This document shows positions 22,950 to 33,903 of a DNA stretch of 64,000 nucleotides, in pieces. The notes under the pieces are model-generated. The model ran no database searches. It saw nothing but the letters and a program-made list of their open reading frames with translations, and had not been told where the DNA came from. How positions within the stretch are numbered: position 1 is the first letter of the stretch; each line of letters starts with the position of its first letter. Location of the stretch: assembly GCA_945859605.1 (NCBI GenBank), contig OX243825.1:22620915-22684914 (forward strand), written 5' to 3'. A program made the position numbers and the translations under genes. This DNA comes from Lumbricus rubellus. Taxonomy: Eukaryota > Annelida > Clitellata > Crassiclitellata > Lumbricidae.

Positions 22950-22961
22950 CCTCCCCACCAC
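22950..22961 (-). promoter_or_regulatory. polypurine tract
   Basis: On the - strand, GTGGTGGGGAGG lies immediately before the 3' LTR, the expected place for plus-strand priming. Confidence 0.8.
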
Positions 22962-22969
22962 TGACGCAG

Positions 22970-25900
22970 TTAGTATTCATCCTCGAACCGTACACGTGGT
23001 TTGACAAGTCGTCCGCTTCGTGTATGGTACCCCTCCGTTCCGGGTTTCCAAGGTGACGATTCACCTGTCAGCGCAGGAGGGCTATAGCCATGATTCGGGG
23101 ACCGGAGAAATGCATCTTCTCGAGTTGAGTTTGAGATGGTACTGCCTTGTGGTGTTGTATTTGGTTGTTCTGATGGGATCAGAGGGTTGGTAGGTGATGT
23201 CTGAGGGTCCTCAGTGAACGGCCGCGAGATGATCGGCGGATCCTCTGCTGTGCGGATGATGTCACGGCGATTCCTTCGAAGGATCGAGTCATCTTCAGTT
23301 GCTACCATGTAAGAACGAGGCGCTTGATGACGGGAGTTCACCACGCCACGTGCCCATTTATTATTGTGGCGCACCCGCACCACATCACCTGGTTTCAGGG
23401 GTGACAAGGTCTTTGCCGATCTGTCGTAGTAGTGCTTCTGCCTGTTCTGTCTTGCCTGCAGCTGTGGCCTAACAGCTACGACGGTTGGTCGCAAGATTTC
23501 CGAGGTGACAGGTAGCTTGGTTCGCAGCACTCGGCTCATCAACAGTTGAGCTGGGCTGACGTTGCAATCTGCAATCGGCGCATTCCGGTATTGCAAGAGG
23601 GCGATGTTCGGGTCAGTGCCACATTCTTCCGCTTTTCGTAGGAGTTTCTTAACTGTCTGGATAGCACGCTCAGACTGTCCGTTTGATTGAGGATAGTGAG
23701 GACTTGAGGTGGTGACAATAAAGTTCCACTCGTCCGCAAAACTCTTCATTGCACCGCTGGCGAACGGCATGTTATCAGCCACCAACTCTTCCGGAATACC
23801 GTGACGGGCAAAGATTGATTTCAGTTTAACGATGACGACGGAGGCGGTCTTGCCTTCAAGATGACACACCTCAGGAAATTTCGAGAAATAGTCCACAACT
23901 AAAAGGTAATCCTTCCCATACAACGTGAAGATATCCGCACCCACCTTCTGCCATGGTCGCTGTGGAATGGGATGTGGCAACAGCGGTTCGGCCCGTTGTT
24001 GGCGATGATGAGCATTACAAATAGCACAGCGCGCCACCATCTCCTCAATATCACGTGACATACCCGGCCAGTATAGCGTTGTCCTGGCCAAGGCCTTGCA
24101 TTTGTCCATACCCAAATGCCCTTCGTGAATGCGGAGGAGCATGTCTCGACGTAACGCAGTAGGAACGATGACCTTGTTGTTTAGGATGAGAATTCCATCA
24201 GCTTCATAGATATCTGAGGCTGTCTTAGCGTAGGGTTGCAACTCTGGCGGTAATGCAGACTTGCCCTTAATGCCATCAATGGTCAATAAATGAAGCAGCT
24301 TCGACAGAACGGAATCCTGTTGGAGAGCCTCTCGAAACACCCTGAGCATACGGTCGCTGATAGGTAGACTGTGCACAATTGTGTGTACCGTGACCTCAAT
24401 GTCTTCGCTGATTTCACGCTCTGTGGCTGTAGGGAGGGCACTGAGGTATGCGCGTGAAAGGGTGTCAGCAAGGTGCATGTGTTTTCCAGGAACGTATTCA
24501 ATATGAAGTTGAAACTTTAACAAGCGCAGAAGCATGCGTTGTAATCGAGGGGTGGTATTGCTGATGGATTTGCGGAAAATGGCCTCAAGAGGCTTGTGAT
24601 CGCTTTGGATGACTGTTTCCTGGCCGTAGATGTATTGATAAAACTTCTCGCACGCAAACACGATTGCCAACAGTTCCTTCTCGATCTGCGCATAGCGAGT
24701 CTCAGCATCGGTCAGGGCACGAGAGGCAAATGCAACTGGGCGTCCGTCCTGAAGGAGACAGGAACCCAAACCTGTCGAAGAGGCATCTGTTTGTATGACC
24801 ACCGGGCGTGACGTAGTGAAGAAACACAACACTGGAGCCGAAGCAATTTGCTGCTTCAGTGCTTGAAACGTGGACTCGTGATGAGATGTCCAGAGCCAAG
24901 GCATGTCTTTTTGAAGTAGAGCGCGGAGTGGCTGTGTTGCTGTGGAGAAGTTGGGCATGAACTTTGATAGATACGTCAGCATGCCGAGGAATCGCATAAG
25001 GTCTTGCTTATCACATGGGCGAGGCATGTCGATGATTGCATTCACCTTGTCCGGGTCAGCGCTGAGTCCCTTGTCAGACACAATATGACCTAAGTACTTG
25101 ACCTGGCTAACCTTAAACTGCACTTTATCTTTGTTAAAACGAACGTTGAACTGTCGCGCACGCTCGAGCACCAGAGATAGCGTTCGATCATGCTCTAGGT
25201 CATCACTTGCTGCAATGATCAAGTCATCAAATACAACGTGAACATTTTGGATGTCCCCAAAGATCGCAGTGGTGCGCTTCTGGAACACTTCCGGTGCGGA
25301 TGAGATGCCGAATGGAAGGCGGATGAACGAGTATCGCCCAAAGGGAGTGTTGAACGTGCACAGTCGGGAGCTAGGCTCATCGAGTTTGACTTGCCAAAAC
25401 CCGTCTTTCATGTCGATGATCGTAAAAAGAGTCTTTCCATGCAGGCGAGCAGTGATATCATCGCTAGTGGGTATGGCATAATGTTCGCGCTTTATGGCTC
25501 GATTGAGATCTCGTGGATCAAGACAGAGACGAAGGGACCCATCTTTCTTCTCAACCAGCAACAGGCTGCTCACCCAGTCAGTTGGCTCGTCGCGCTTGAC
25601 GAGAACTCCAGCCTGTACCATGCTGTCAAGTTGGCGCTTGAGCTTTGGCTGTAGAGACAGTGGAACACGGCGTGAAGAATGGATCACTGGAGCCACGGAC
25701 GGATCAACGGTGATGTGATACTCACCAGGAAGGCATCCCAGCCCGTCGAAAATATCCGCGTATTCTGCCATGAGAGTGCTGGGTGGTTGAAGGTTGATCC
25801 CATCAACCAGCCTCAATATGTCCAGTTGTACACATGTGGGAAGGCCTAGCAAGGTGGCGGCTCTGTGCTTCACGATGAGGAACTCAACTGGATGTGCCTG

Positions 25901-27040
25901 CCCTCTGAATTTCAAACACATGGTGGCGACACCCATGGGTTTCATGATTGTGTTGTTGTAAGCTGTAAGTACGACTGATGTAGAGCGAAGGATGGGTGGG
26001 TTCTTGATCATGGAAAATACTGCAGCGGACATCACATTCGCCTCAGCACCGCTGTCAAGCTTGCATTTGATTAGTGTTCCTTGAACGTCGAACTCTCTAT
26101 ACCAACACGTGTTTTTACTGGTGCTCAGGTTGCATGTAGAGATGAACACAGGCTTCGGTTCTGTTTCGACTGCTACGTCATGGACGGAAGAGGAGGAAGA
26201 GGGTGTCTGCCTGTGAGATCTTGATTTACCTCTTGCCCCATGGGATGACCGGCACTGCGCCGCGAAGTGATTTGGTTTGGAACAGGCATTGCAATGTCGC
26301 CCAAAGGCGGGACAGGACTTCGGAGGGTGACTTCCGCCACAGTTGCCACAGCTAGTGTTGGTATCGCCGCTGAATGAATGCCGGAATGCACCCTGGGGCT
26401 TCCGCTCTCTACCGCCGACATAACCGACGGAAGCTGACTCACCAGAAATGTGTAAGATTTGGTCCCGTGTAGACTCTGAGGCCCTACATATGTCAAGTGC
26501 CTTCCTCAACGTCAAGTCCGTTTCACGCAAAAGCCGTTCTTGGGTTTGTCTGACGGGATGCCCAAGGACGATGCGATCGCGAATCATGGACTCCAACTGG
26601 TCGCCGAAATCACATGACGATGCTTTGACGCGCAGGGTGGTGGCAAAGGAGTCAACTGATTCGCCAGGCTGCTGTGTTAGCTGCCAGAACAGGAATCTTT
26701 CGTATACAATGTTTTTTCGCGGGAGGCAGTACGCTCTAAATTTATCGACAACAGTCTCAAAGTTCTTTGCATCACCTGGGTTGTCATACGTGAAGGTGTT
26801 GTACAGTTTTAACGCTTCATCGCCAGCAAAATTAAGCAGCATTGCTAGACGAGTTTCGCCAGATTTGCCTTCCGACCCGGAGGCCAGCAGAAAAATTTCA
26901 AATTTTTGGAAGAATGTTTTCCATTCCAACTCCAGATTGGTAGAGTCGAGCTGCAGTGGCGTAGGACGGAGAAAAGCGGTCTCCATGATGAACGATGAAA
27001 CCCACGTGACTTGATATGATAACAAGACGACACGTTGCAC
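22970..27040 (-). CDS. fused gag-pol polyprotein of the Gypsy element
   Basis: One open frame of 1356 codons. The likely start is the Met at 26986 (METAFLRP), 18 codons inside the frame. Counting from the frame start: a Gag region to about residue 225; two CCHC zinc knuckles at 231-263; protease with DSGA at 329-332; reverse transcriptase at about 460-650, with FTIIDMKDGFWQ and an FDD active site (residues 604-606) in place of the usual YxDD; RNase H at about 745-860 (TDAS, SDHKP, ADTLSR); integrase with an H..H..C..C zinc-binding module at 972-1008 and D1036, D1089, E1124, the last two spaced as in DD35E. The residues after D1089 read NMPF rather than the common NGPQF. The C-terminus is Pro/Ser-rich. 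All catalytic positions I can see are kept, so the protein may be functional. Gag and Pol sit in one frame, so no frameshift is needed. Confidence 0.96.
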   Translation of the reverse strand: MQRVVLLSYQVTWVSSFIMETAFLRPTPLQLDSTNLELEWKTFFQKFEIFLLASGSEGKSGETRLAMLLNFAGDEALKLYNTFTYDNPGDAKNFETVVDKFRAYCLPRKNIVYERFLFWQLTQQPGESVDSFATTLRVKASSCDFGDQLESMIRDRIVLGHPVRQTQERLLRETDLTLRKALDICRASESTRDQILHISGESASVGYVGGRERKPQGAFRHSFSGDTNTSCGNCGGSHPPKSCPAFGRHCNACSKPNHFAAQCRSSHGARGKSRSHRQTPSSSSSVHDVAVETEPKPVFISTCNLSTSKNTCWYREFDVQGTLIKCKLDSGAEANVMSAAVFSMIKNPPILRSTSVVLTAYNNTIMKPMGVATMCLKFRGQAHPVEFLIVKHRAATLLGLPTCVQLDILRLVDGINLQPPSTLMAEYADIFDGLGCLPGEYHITVDPSVAPVIHSSRRVPLSLQPKLKRQLDSMVQAGVLVKRDEPTDWVSSLLLVEKKDGSLRLCLDPRDLNRAIKREHYAIPTSDDITARLHGKTLFTIIDMKDGFWQVKLDEPSSRLCTFNTPFGRYSFIRLPFGISSAPEVFQKRTTAIFGDIQNVHVVFDDLIIAASDDLEHDRTLSLVLERARQFNVRFNKDKVQFKVSQVKYLGHIVSDKGLSADPDKVNAIIDMPRPCDKQDLMRFLGMLTYLSKFMPNFSTATQPLRALLQKDMPWLWTSHHESTFQALKQQIASAPVLCFFTTSRPVVIQTDASSTGLGSCLLQDGRPVAFASRALTDAETRYAQIEKELLAIVFACEKFYQYIYGQETVIQSDHKPLEAIFRKSISNTTPRLQRMLLRLLKFQLHIEYVPGKHMHLADTLSRAYLSALPTATEREISEDIEVTVHTIVHSLPISDRMLRVFREALQQDSVLSKLLHLLTIDGIKGKSALPPELQPYAKTASDIYEADGILILNNKVIVPTALRRDMLLRIHEGHLGMDKCKALARTTLYWPGMSRDIEEMVARCAICNAHHRQQRAEPLLPHPIPQRPWQKVGADIFTLYGKDYLLVVDYFSKFPEVCHLEGKTASVVIVKLKSIFARHGIPEELVADNMPFASGAMKSFADEWNFIVTTSSPHYPQSNGQSERAIQTVKKLLRKAEECGTDPNIALLQYRNAPIADCNVSPAQLLMSRVLRTKLPVTSEILRPTVVAVRPQLQARQNRQKHYYDRSAKTLSPLKPGDVVRVRHNNKWARGVVNSRHQAPRSYMVATEDDSILRRNRRDIIRTAEDPPIISRPFTEDPQTSPTNPLIPSEQPNTTPQGSTISNSTREDAFLRSPNHGYSPPALTGESSPWKPGTEGYHTRSGRLVKPRVRFEDEY

Positions 27041-27051
27041 TCACCAAGTTC

Positions 27052-27069
27052 GTTAAGTTCACGACGCCA
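27052..27069 (-). promoter_or_regulatory. primer-binding site
   Basis: On the - strand TGGCGTCGTGAACTTAAC follows the 5' LTR directly. TGG pairs with the CCA end of a tRNA; I cannot identify which tRNA. Confidence 0.7.
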
Positions 27070-27309
27070 TGTAACAAACTGTTTAGTTTATTATTTAATA
27101 ATAAACTATAACTGAAATACAACTGTAATAAAAGAAAGACGAACTATCTGAATTGTGGTTCTGTTCATGAAGTGTCATGTCCGCCTGTTCCGGTCATGCG
27201 CGTTCACCCCGAGTAAGCATTCCCCGAGTCTGTCCGCTAGTGACGTAAGCGCTACATTATTATTATTAGATGCGGATATTGTCTAGCGCCATATCGCAAG
27301 TACATCACA
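27070..27309 (-). repeat. 5' LTR of the Gypsy element
   Basis: 240 bp, the - strand promoter-side LTR, followed by TSD GGAAT at 27310-27314. Confidence 0.95.
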
Positions 27310-27918
27310 GGAATCATAATTTATGTGACAAGTCGAAGATCATGACTCATCGACCTATGATCATTGCCAGCATAATTATGGCTGGCAGAGATGGCTTAGG
27401 CTTTCTTCTTGATGACACCAGACTTTGGCAGTTGCATTCAATTTATCTCATATTGAGAGACAAACTCAGGCAGATTAAAGTAATAAATTAGGCCTGCTGC
27501 GCAAAGAAAGATACCCATACAGATATTCAGCCCTTCTGTAGCAAGAGTCAAGAATCAAGACAATACCTTTTGTGAAGCCATTACAGAGCCATAAAAGTCT
27601 CTGTAGAGGAACATAATATTACCAATAAAGACTTGTGTTAATGTTGTTCTCAGTGCTTAGAAACTTACTAAAAAGTTAGCACTGAATAGCGATTTTCTGT
27701 CGGTTTTGTTTCAAAAGACTTTTTGGTCATAAATACGAATATACTTACATTTTGACAAAATTTCGAAGAAACAATATTTATCGTTCAAAATTGAGCCGCC
27801 TCTATATATCCTTCAAGGGACACAAAAATTGGTCCAGATACTCACTGAACTGAGTGGAACAAGAAGAGATGTGACCCAAATCAATTTTAAGACTTTTGTC
27901 ATTTTGGACCACTCTAAT

Positions 27919-29067
27919 ATATATATATGAGTGAATATATAGGCCTACATAAATAAAATTGTGCATATGAAATATCAGATCTGTTTGCCAGGAGTTATCA
28001 ATCTTCTAACTTTGCGCAGCAGCACAGTAAATACTGATTATACTGAAGATATAACTTGACTAAATATGTCTTTCTTGTGCTGCAACCTGCAGACCGACAT
28101 GTTTATAAGAAAACTGTCAGACAGATCACCTAGTACAGTGGCAGTAAATATATCTACAGCCAAGAAGTGATTTATTGTTTTTGCAACGTTCTTGCTTTAA
28201 AAAATCGTAACTTCCAAAAAGTAGGCCTGCGTATTCTACCCTCAGACTGCGGTCCTCAGAATTGCTCTCTCCTTTTAGCTGCGGGTCAGAATACTTCAGC
28301 AATCTCAGGACGGGTTAGGGTGTTCAACCCCCCCCCCCCCAATCTATAATCTTTCTTAGGACCCCATAAAAAAGTCCTCATTCTACCCCCAACTCCACAT
28401 AAATCAATGTCTGACCGTAAAGCTAGTTTTCTCATACTGCCCTTAGCACCACCATAAAGCAGACCTGGTATAAATAGGCCCACAAATAATATTTTTCAGG
28501 CTGAGATGCACAACATTCAGCACACGGTTTACAGCATTTATGCTAAGCAGAAAGCAACCGTCGCATTCGCCAAGTATTCTACAAAGTACCAAACGTAGGT
28601 GAGACTATAATTATACTTACACAGAAGATCAGATTAAAGACGAAGAGCAGATACTTGATACATCTCAGACAATCTCCCATTCCCATCTTGAAGTGCAGGA
28701 TTCCTTATTTCGATTTAAATCCAAAAAACTTGAACGTGAAACGTTGGAAACTATTATGATCTGACGCAACGCAACAGTAAAGATGCAAGAATCGCTCGGA
28801 GGCTGAATAGCTGATCAGCTGAAGGGCGTTGCTGCACGGCGGCTGCAGGCAAGACGAGGAGGAGGAGGAGAAGATGGAGGAGAATAGGGAGGAGACGTCG
28901 GCTGTGGTGGTGGTGCTATGCATGTGAGCCGACAACGACTGATCAGGCAGAACTATTTCTGTTCCCGATTAACCTCGTCTCTCTCTCGGATACTCTCTCC
29001 CTGCAGCCTATAATATACAATGTAGTGTACCGTCCACTGTCCCTCCATGCCTTCCTGCTTCCAGCAA
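27919..29067. other. no supported gene
   Basis: AT-rich. It includes a C-run near 28328-28339 and GA-rich sequence near 28855-28890. Short frames lack support. Confidence 0.45.
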
Positions 29068-29091
29068 TATATATATATATATATATACGCT

Positions 29092-29145
<54 letters not shown>

Positions 29146-29174
29146 ATTATACATATACATATACATATACATAT
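29068..29174. repeat. (TATACA)n / TA microsatellite
   Basis: TA units and then ATATAC hexamers with minor breaks. Confidence 0.95.
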
Positions 29175-29256
29175 ATTCTGCTCAGACTGCTCTGTTTTTC
29201 TATCTCTTTCTCTGTCCCTCCTGCTCTTGCTCTTTCTCTCTGTCTCTCCCTAACTA

Positions 29257-30531
29257 CACGGTAGACCAAAAGAGCAATTCCATACGCTTTTGCCAGTATC
29301 TTAGCCAAAACTAGGAATTTTCTAATCACGTTTTATGGGCTTAAAGGTAAATCATATTTATGTACAATAGTCAAATGTTGACAGGTAATACCAAACAGAG
29401 TAAATGTTATATCACTTTTACTGAACCCACCCACTTGGTTTTTTGACGATCCAAAAATGTAACGCGGCAAAAAGTAGGCCTAACCAAAAAACCCGATTTC
29501 ATTCAATCTCATCTCAATGAATTGCTATCAAATGAATTTGATATTGCCATCAAATGAATTTGATATTGCCAGATAAGCATTATTGTTACTATTTAGAAAC
29601 GAAACATGTTCCATCGTAGCTGTACTTCACTGCGGCATCATTTAGCAATATGACTATTAAGCTTCAAATAAAGAATTTTGGCAATTCAAATAATTTTTTT
29701 ATCAAAACAGTAAAATTGAAATTTACGAGATATTAAAAGGGTCAAGGCTTCAATGACAGATAAAATATATATTTTGTATATTCAGATACTTCATGAGTAG
29801 GGTCTTGGAGCTTAAGCCATAATCATCATCACTTACTCTGATGAACAGCGGAGTCAGAGCGGAGAAATTAAGAGTTACATTGAGAGTTAAGAAACATGAC
29901 ATTGATGAAAGGATGAAAGGAAATGGGCTCAATGTCAATTGTTCTGGGTTCATTGAGAATAACCAATAGCATCCCTATAATCTCCAGATTCTAACTTGAT
30001 AGATTTAATTATCAAGTGTGGAAAGTTACGCCAGAGAAATACCACAACCTGCTGCCAAAACCAAGAGTGGTAAGAGAATTGATGGTTGCACTGTAGTCGA
30101 TGTAGGAAGATTTACATATGAAAGACATTAATTTTATGATTAATAAGGCCATAAGGAAGTTTATAAAAAAAAGCGACTGAGAATAAGTGTGAGCACCAGT
30201 GGTGGACACATTGGAGACAAGTTGTGAAGCAATATCAAGTAAGCTTACATTTGATAGCAATAATTATTCGAGATGTGGCTTAATAAAATCGATTTCTGCT
30301 ACTTTTTTTTGTTGCGTTGCGTTTTTGGATCGTCAAAAAAAACAGTGGGTGCATGGGCTCACTAAAAGTTATATAAATTTTGTTTTGTTTGGAATTTCTT
30401 AGTAAAATTTGGCTATTTTACGTAGACATGAATTACCTTTAAGACCATCAAACTTGATTAGAAAAATTCTTATTTTTGGCCAAGATAATGGCGAAAAAGT
30501 GTAAATAAAATTACTTTTTTGGCCCGCCCTG
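29257..30531. mobile_element. long-TIR DNA transposon remnant flanked by TA
   Basis: The first and last roughly 220 bp are inverted copies of one another. For example GACGATCCAAAAATG at 29452-29466 is matched by the complement of CGTTTTTGGATCGTC near 30320, and ATCTTAGCCAAAACTA at 29298-29313 is matched in reverse near 30485. The outer end reads CAGGGCGGGCCAAAAAAGTA on the right side. TA borders (29255-29256, 30532-30533) suggest Tc1/mariner-like insertion. Between the TIRs I recognise no transposase. Confidence 0.7.
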
Positions 30532-30639
30532 TATAGTTCTCACTATTTTTCTCTTTTCTCTCACCCTCTATAAGGCTCAGTACCGTTATCTCTGAATATG
30601 CCTCACTGTCACTCTCTGTTTCTGTCTGTCAGGCTATCA

Positions 30640-31067
<428 letters not shown>

Positions 31068-31367
31068 TGTCTGTGTTTACGTGTATGAGCGTGTCGGTGT
31101 GCTTCTGTGAGAGACTAACTCTCGCTATGTCTGATTTATATCTGTTTGTTTCCCTCTTCTTTCATTCGCGCACCTCTCCTTCTCCTTCTCATTCTCCTCC
31201 ACATACTCTCACACGTCTTCATCTCTTCCTCTTCCTTTCCAGTTCCACTCTCGTCGCTACATTTCCCACTTCTGCCTCCTTACATTTATTTCGCATTAAG
31301 ACGCTGCTGCATCCGCGCATCTATGCTCCCAAGAGCCAGCAGCTATATCGAGCAACTCTGCGTCAGA

Positions 31368-31369
<2 letters not shown>

Positions 31370-31424
<55 letters not shown>
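31370..31424. repeat. (TG)n microsatellite
   Basis: About 27 TG units. Confidence 0.97.
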
Positions 31425-31428
<4 letters not shown>

Positions 31429-31718
31429 GTTGTGTGGAGGTGTAACGATATCCTTGGTCCCACCCATACGTTCTTACCCTGCTATATATATTGTTGATTT
31501 GTAATTATACATGTTAAGTTAGGGAGAGGCCTTAGTTAATGATTAACTAATAATTCGAGCGAGAATTATTACATTGTTCTGTTTAATTAATCAACCAGTG
31601 CTATAACCAGTGCTTAGGGGCAAAATATATTAAGTTAGGGGAAAACATTGCGGAATATAACAACGATCAGCGATGCCATTAATTGCATATGAAGAGCTAT
31701 GGAATCAAAGTCGGCTGC

Positions 31719-31729
31719 TGCGCATGCGC
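31719..31729. promoter_or_regulatory. NRF-1-type palindrome, possible core promoter
   Basis: TGCGCATGCGC matches the NRF-1 consensus. It sits in a locally GC-richer patch with no TATA box and precedes a possible transcribed leader ending at a GTAATT donor near 32282. The gene it would serve is not visible. Confidence 0.35.
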
Positions 31730-31734
31730 TCTGA

Positions 31735-32281
31735 GCGGAGATCGGATCGGGAGAGACGAGAAGAAATGGCCGTCTAAGGAGGATTGTTGGTGGTTGATTG
31801 GCGATGAGTATTCGCTAGATGTTGTTAGACGATTTCGTGACATTTGTTTGATCGGATATTAAAGCAACGGAGCCGGTAGTTTAGTGTCCTAAAGTATGGA
31901 CAAGAAATCTGGAAGTTCGTAAAACGTGAGAGATTGTAATAGCGGATTACTAACAAGTAATTGACGTTGAAATTCTACCTTCATTGGATTTCGTAGAACT
32001 CCGGCGTTACTTCTCGCAACATTGAGAAGTGACAGTGAAACTATAAAAGATATATCGATCGGTAATTGAACGGTAAATACGAAAAGGAACAAATAGTCTT
32101 CAATTCGTAGACAGCTACATCGAAGAATAATTACCTACGAGCAGAAAAACACGGTGAAGCGCATCGACGATGAAACTGAAAAGAGTCATCTACAACCATT
32201 GGTAACGGCGCTTGGAGAAAAGACGAGAAGCATTGGCCGTATCGATCTACAGCTTCAGCCAAGAACATACAACGTGGGAGG
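31735..32281 (+). other. possible non-coding first exon
   Basis: Sequence free of repeats between the NRF-1 palindrome and a splice-donor-like GGAGGGTAATT. It contains only tiny frames, such as an ATG-Ala-Val-stop upstream ORF at 31766. No downstream partner exon is identified; speculative. Confidence 0.2.
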
Positions 32282-33133
32282 GTAATTATAATAGGAATAA
32301 TCCTCAAAATTATTTTATTCAGCACTGGTTTAAGTAAATAAGTTGACTTGTATTTAAACTGACATTTCCACGACCCTAGACATAGAATTCATTAACTATA
32401 TATGTTGATATATTAATATTCATGATTCAAATATTATTTTTATATAAAACATTGTCTTGTTGATTGGCTGACATTTAGAGCATTGACCCACATTGCGACA
32501 AATTACCAGATAGTATGCAAATTGGTAACCTGATTTCAGATTCGAAATCTGGGAATAGTTTCCATTAATTAGCGAGCCATAGTGTGGTATCTATTCTCGT
32601 TACAGGAGGAATATGTATGTGGGCGTGTGCGTGTAGGCGTATGTGTGTGGGCGTGTGTATGGTGTAAAACAATAATATTATAGGCTAATCATACATGTCA
32701 CCTTATTATGCATAGTTTTGAATATGCATAATTATAATATCTTATTGTGTATTCGACCATTATCTTCAAAATTTCAAGTCATAGGCTATATTATGTGCCT
32801 CAATTATAATTTAAAATATTTAATAGAGCATAATAATTATTATGTGCGTGCGTTCAGTTTTATACCACGAATTAATAAACATCTATAAAGGCATCGCCTA
32901 CTCGATCATGAGTAGTAGGCTACACATTAAGGCATGTAATCCACTGCAGGGCGTAAACACGGTGTGAGCGATGTTTAGCCAGGGCAGCATTTAACGATAG
33001 TCTCGTTGCTGCATGTAGCCGCCAGTAGCTGATGAAAGTGTGTAGAGGTTGAGTAGAAGGATCTGATGAGCCATGAAGAGGAGGAGGAGCAGCAGCAGCA
33101 GCAGCAGGAGCAGGAGAAGCAGGAGGAGGAGGA
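32282..33133. other. no supported gene
   Basis: AT-rich, then GGA/GCA-rich triplet repeats at 33075-33140. Nothing else seen. Confidence 0.45.
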
Positions 33134-33141
33134 GGAGCAGG

Positions 33142-33461
33142 CATGGGCGGAGACCTGGGCGGAGATTGGGGGGGGGGGGGACGAACGAGTAACCGAAGGA
33201 AAGACGCGAGAGATATTTTGACGGACGAAAATTTCTGACGACCGTCATCTCGCCCAAAATAGTGTCACCAAAACATATTTTCACCATAAAAACTAGAAAA
33301 ATGTCTATTTTGATTTTTGACCGCCCCAAATATTTTTTGGCTTTCTTTTAGTGTTGACGCTCAACGATTGGGGGAACCAATGCATAGGCCGTCCCACAAC
33401 ACTTTTATTGGGGTTACCGTCCCCCGGGGCTCCCCTCTGTCCCCCTAGGTCTCCGCCCATG
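33142..33461. mobile_element. 320-bp hAT-like MITE (CATGGGCGGAG family)
   Basis: Ends CATGGGCGGAGACCT and AGGTCTCCGCCCATG, with perfect TSD GGAGCAGG at 33134-33141 and 33462-33469. Confidence 0.93.
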
Positions 33462-33577
33462 GGAGCAGGAGGAGGAGCAGGAGGATAGGCCTAAGCAGAA
33501 GAAGAAGATGATGATGATAAGGCGTTTATTTAACGGCACAGTCAACCAACAATGATTGGTGCTGAGCACAAGCATCG

Positions 33578-33609
<32 letters not shown>

Positions 33610-33660
33610 CTTAACTAGGCCGGTATGTATACATGCATGATGCAGAAGTAGGTTGTATCC

Positions 33661-33764
33661 GGTCGGGCAAACAGCTTGAGAAAAACACAAACCTGGGCTT
33701 GACTGGTTGCAAGGTCGGGCAAACAGCTTGAGAAAAACACAAACCTGGGCTTGACTGGTTGCAA
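33661..33764. repeat. 52-bp perfect tandem duplication
   Basis: The unit starting GGTCGGGCAAACAGCTTGAG occurs at 33661 and 33713 with no visible difference. Confidence 0.95.
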
Positions 33765-33903
33765 GGCATGTGTATTGCGTAAGCGTATAGATTATTTTGA
33801 TAGGGGAGGAACGGAGGCGGGAAAAGCGAACTTGCAAGTAGAATACACAAGCAGACTGAAAATTAAAAGATAGGGTGGGTAAGGAAGATGACGTATACAC
33901 AGG

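Larger units (their letters stand above)
22709..27309 (-). mobile_element. Ty3/Gypsy LTR retrotransposon, apparently intact
   Basis: A 4601-bp element on the - strand: 5' LTR 27070-27309, primer-binding site beginning TGGCGTCGTGAAC directly inside it, one gag-pol frame, polypurine tract, 3' LTR 22709-22949, and 5-bp TSD GGAAT. The near-identical LTRs and uninterrupted frame indicate a recent insertion. No envelope-like frame is present. It landed within an older transposon. Ty3/Gypsy is clear from the RT-RNaseH-integrase order; I do not assign the clade. Confidence 0.97.
21568..27918 (+). mobile_element. old TIR transposon interrupted by a Gypsy element
   Basis: Matching ends ATTAGAGTGGTCCAA at 21568-21582 and its complement at 27904-27918, both in TA-rich flanks. 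Removing the 4.6-kb LTR element and one TSD copy leaves about 1.75 kb. The + strand shows frameshifted protein traces: LAFDTAASHTGLKTC near 21980-22025, LLQLSRVSLLDR near 22195-22235, and HHARWLINFLQN near 22285-22320 in another frame. These order like the catalytic core of a group of uncharacterised eukaryotic transposase-like proteins. I cannot name the superfamily with confidence. Confidence 0.6.

Noticed and set aside
24596..27014. + strand frames opposite the Gypsy polyprotein
   Set aside because: Shadows of the gag-pol frame.
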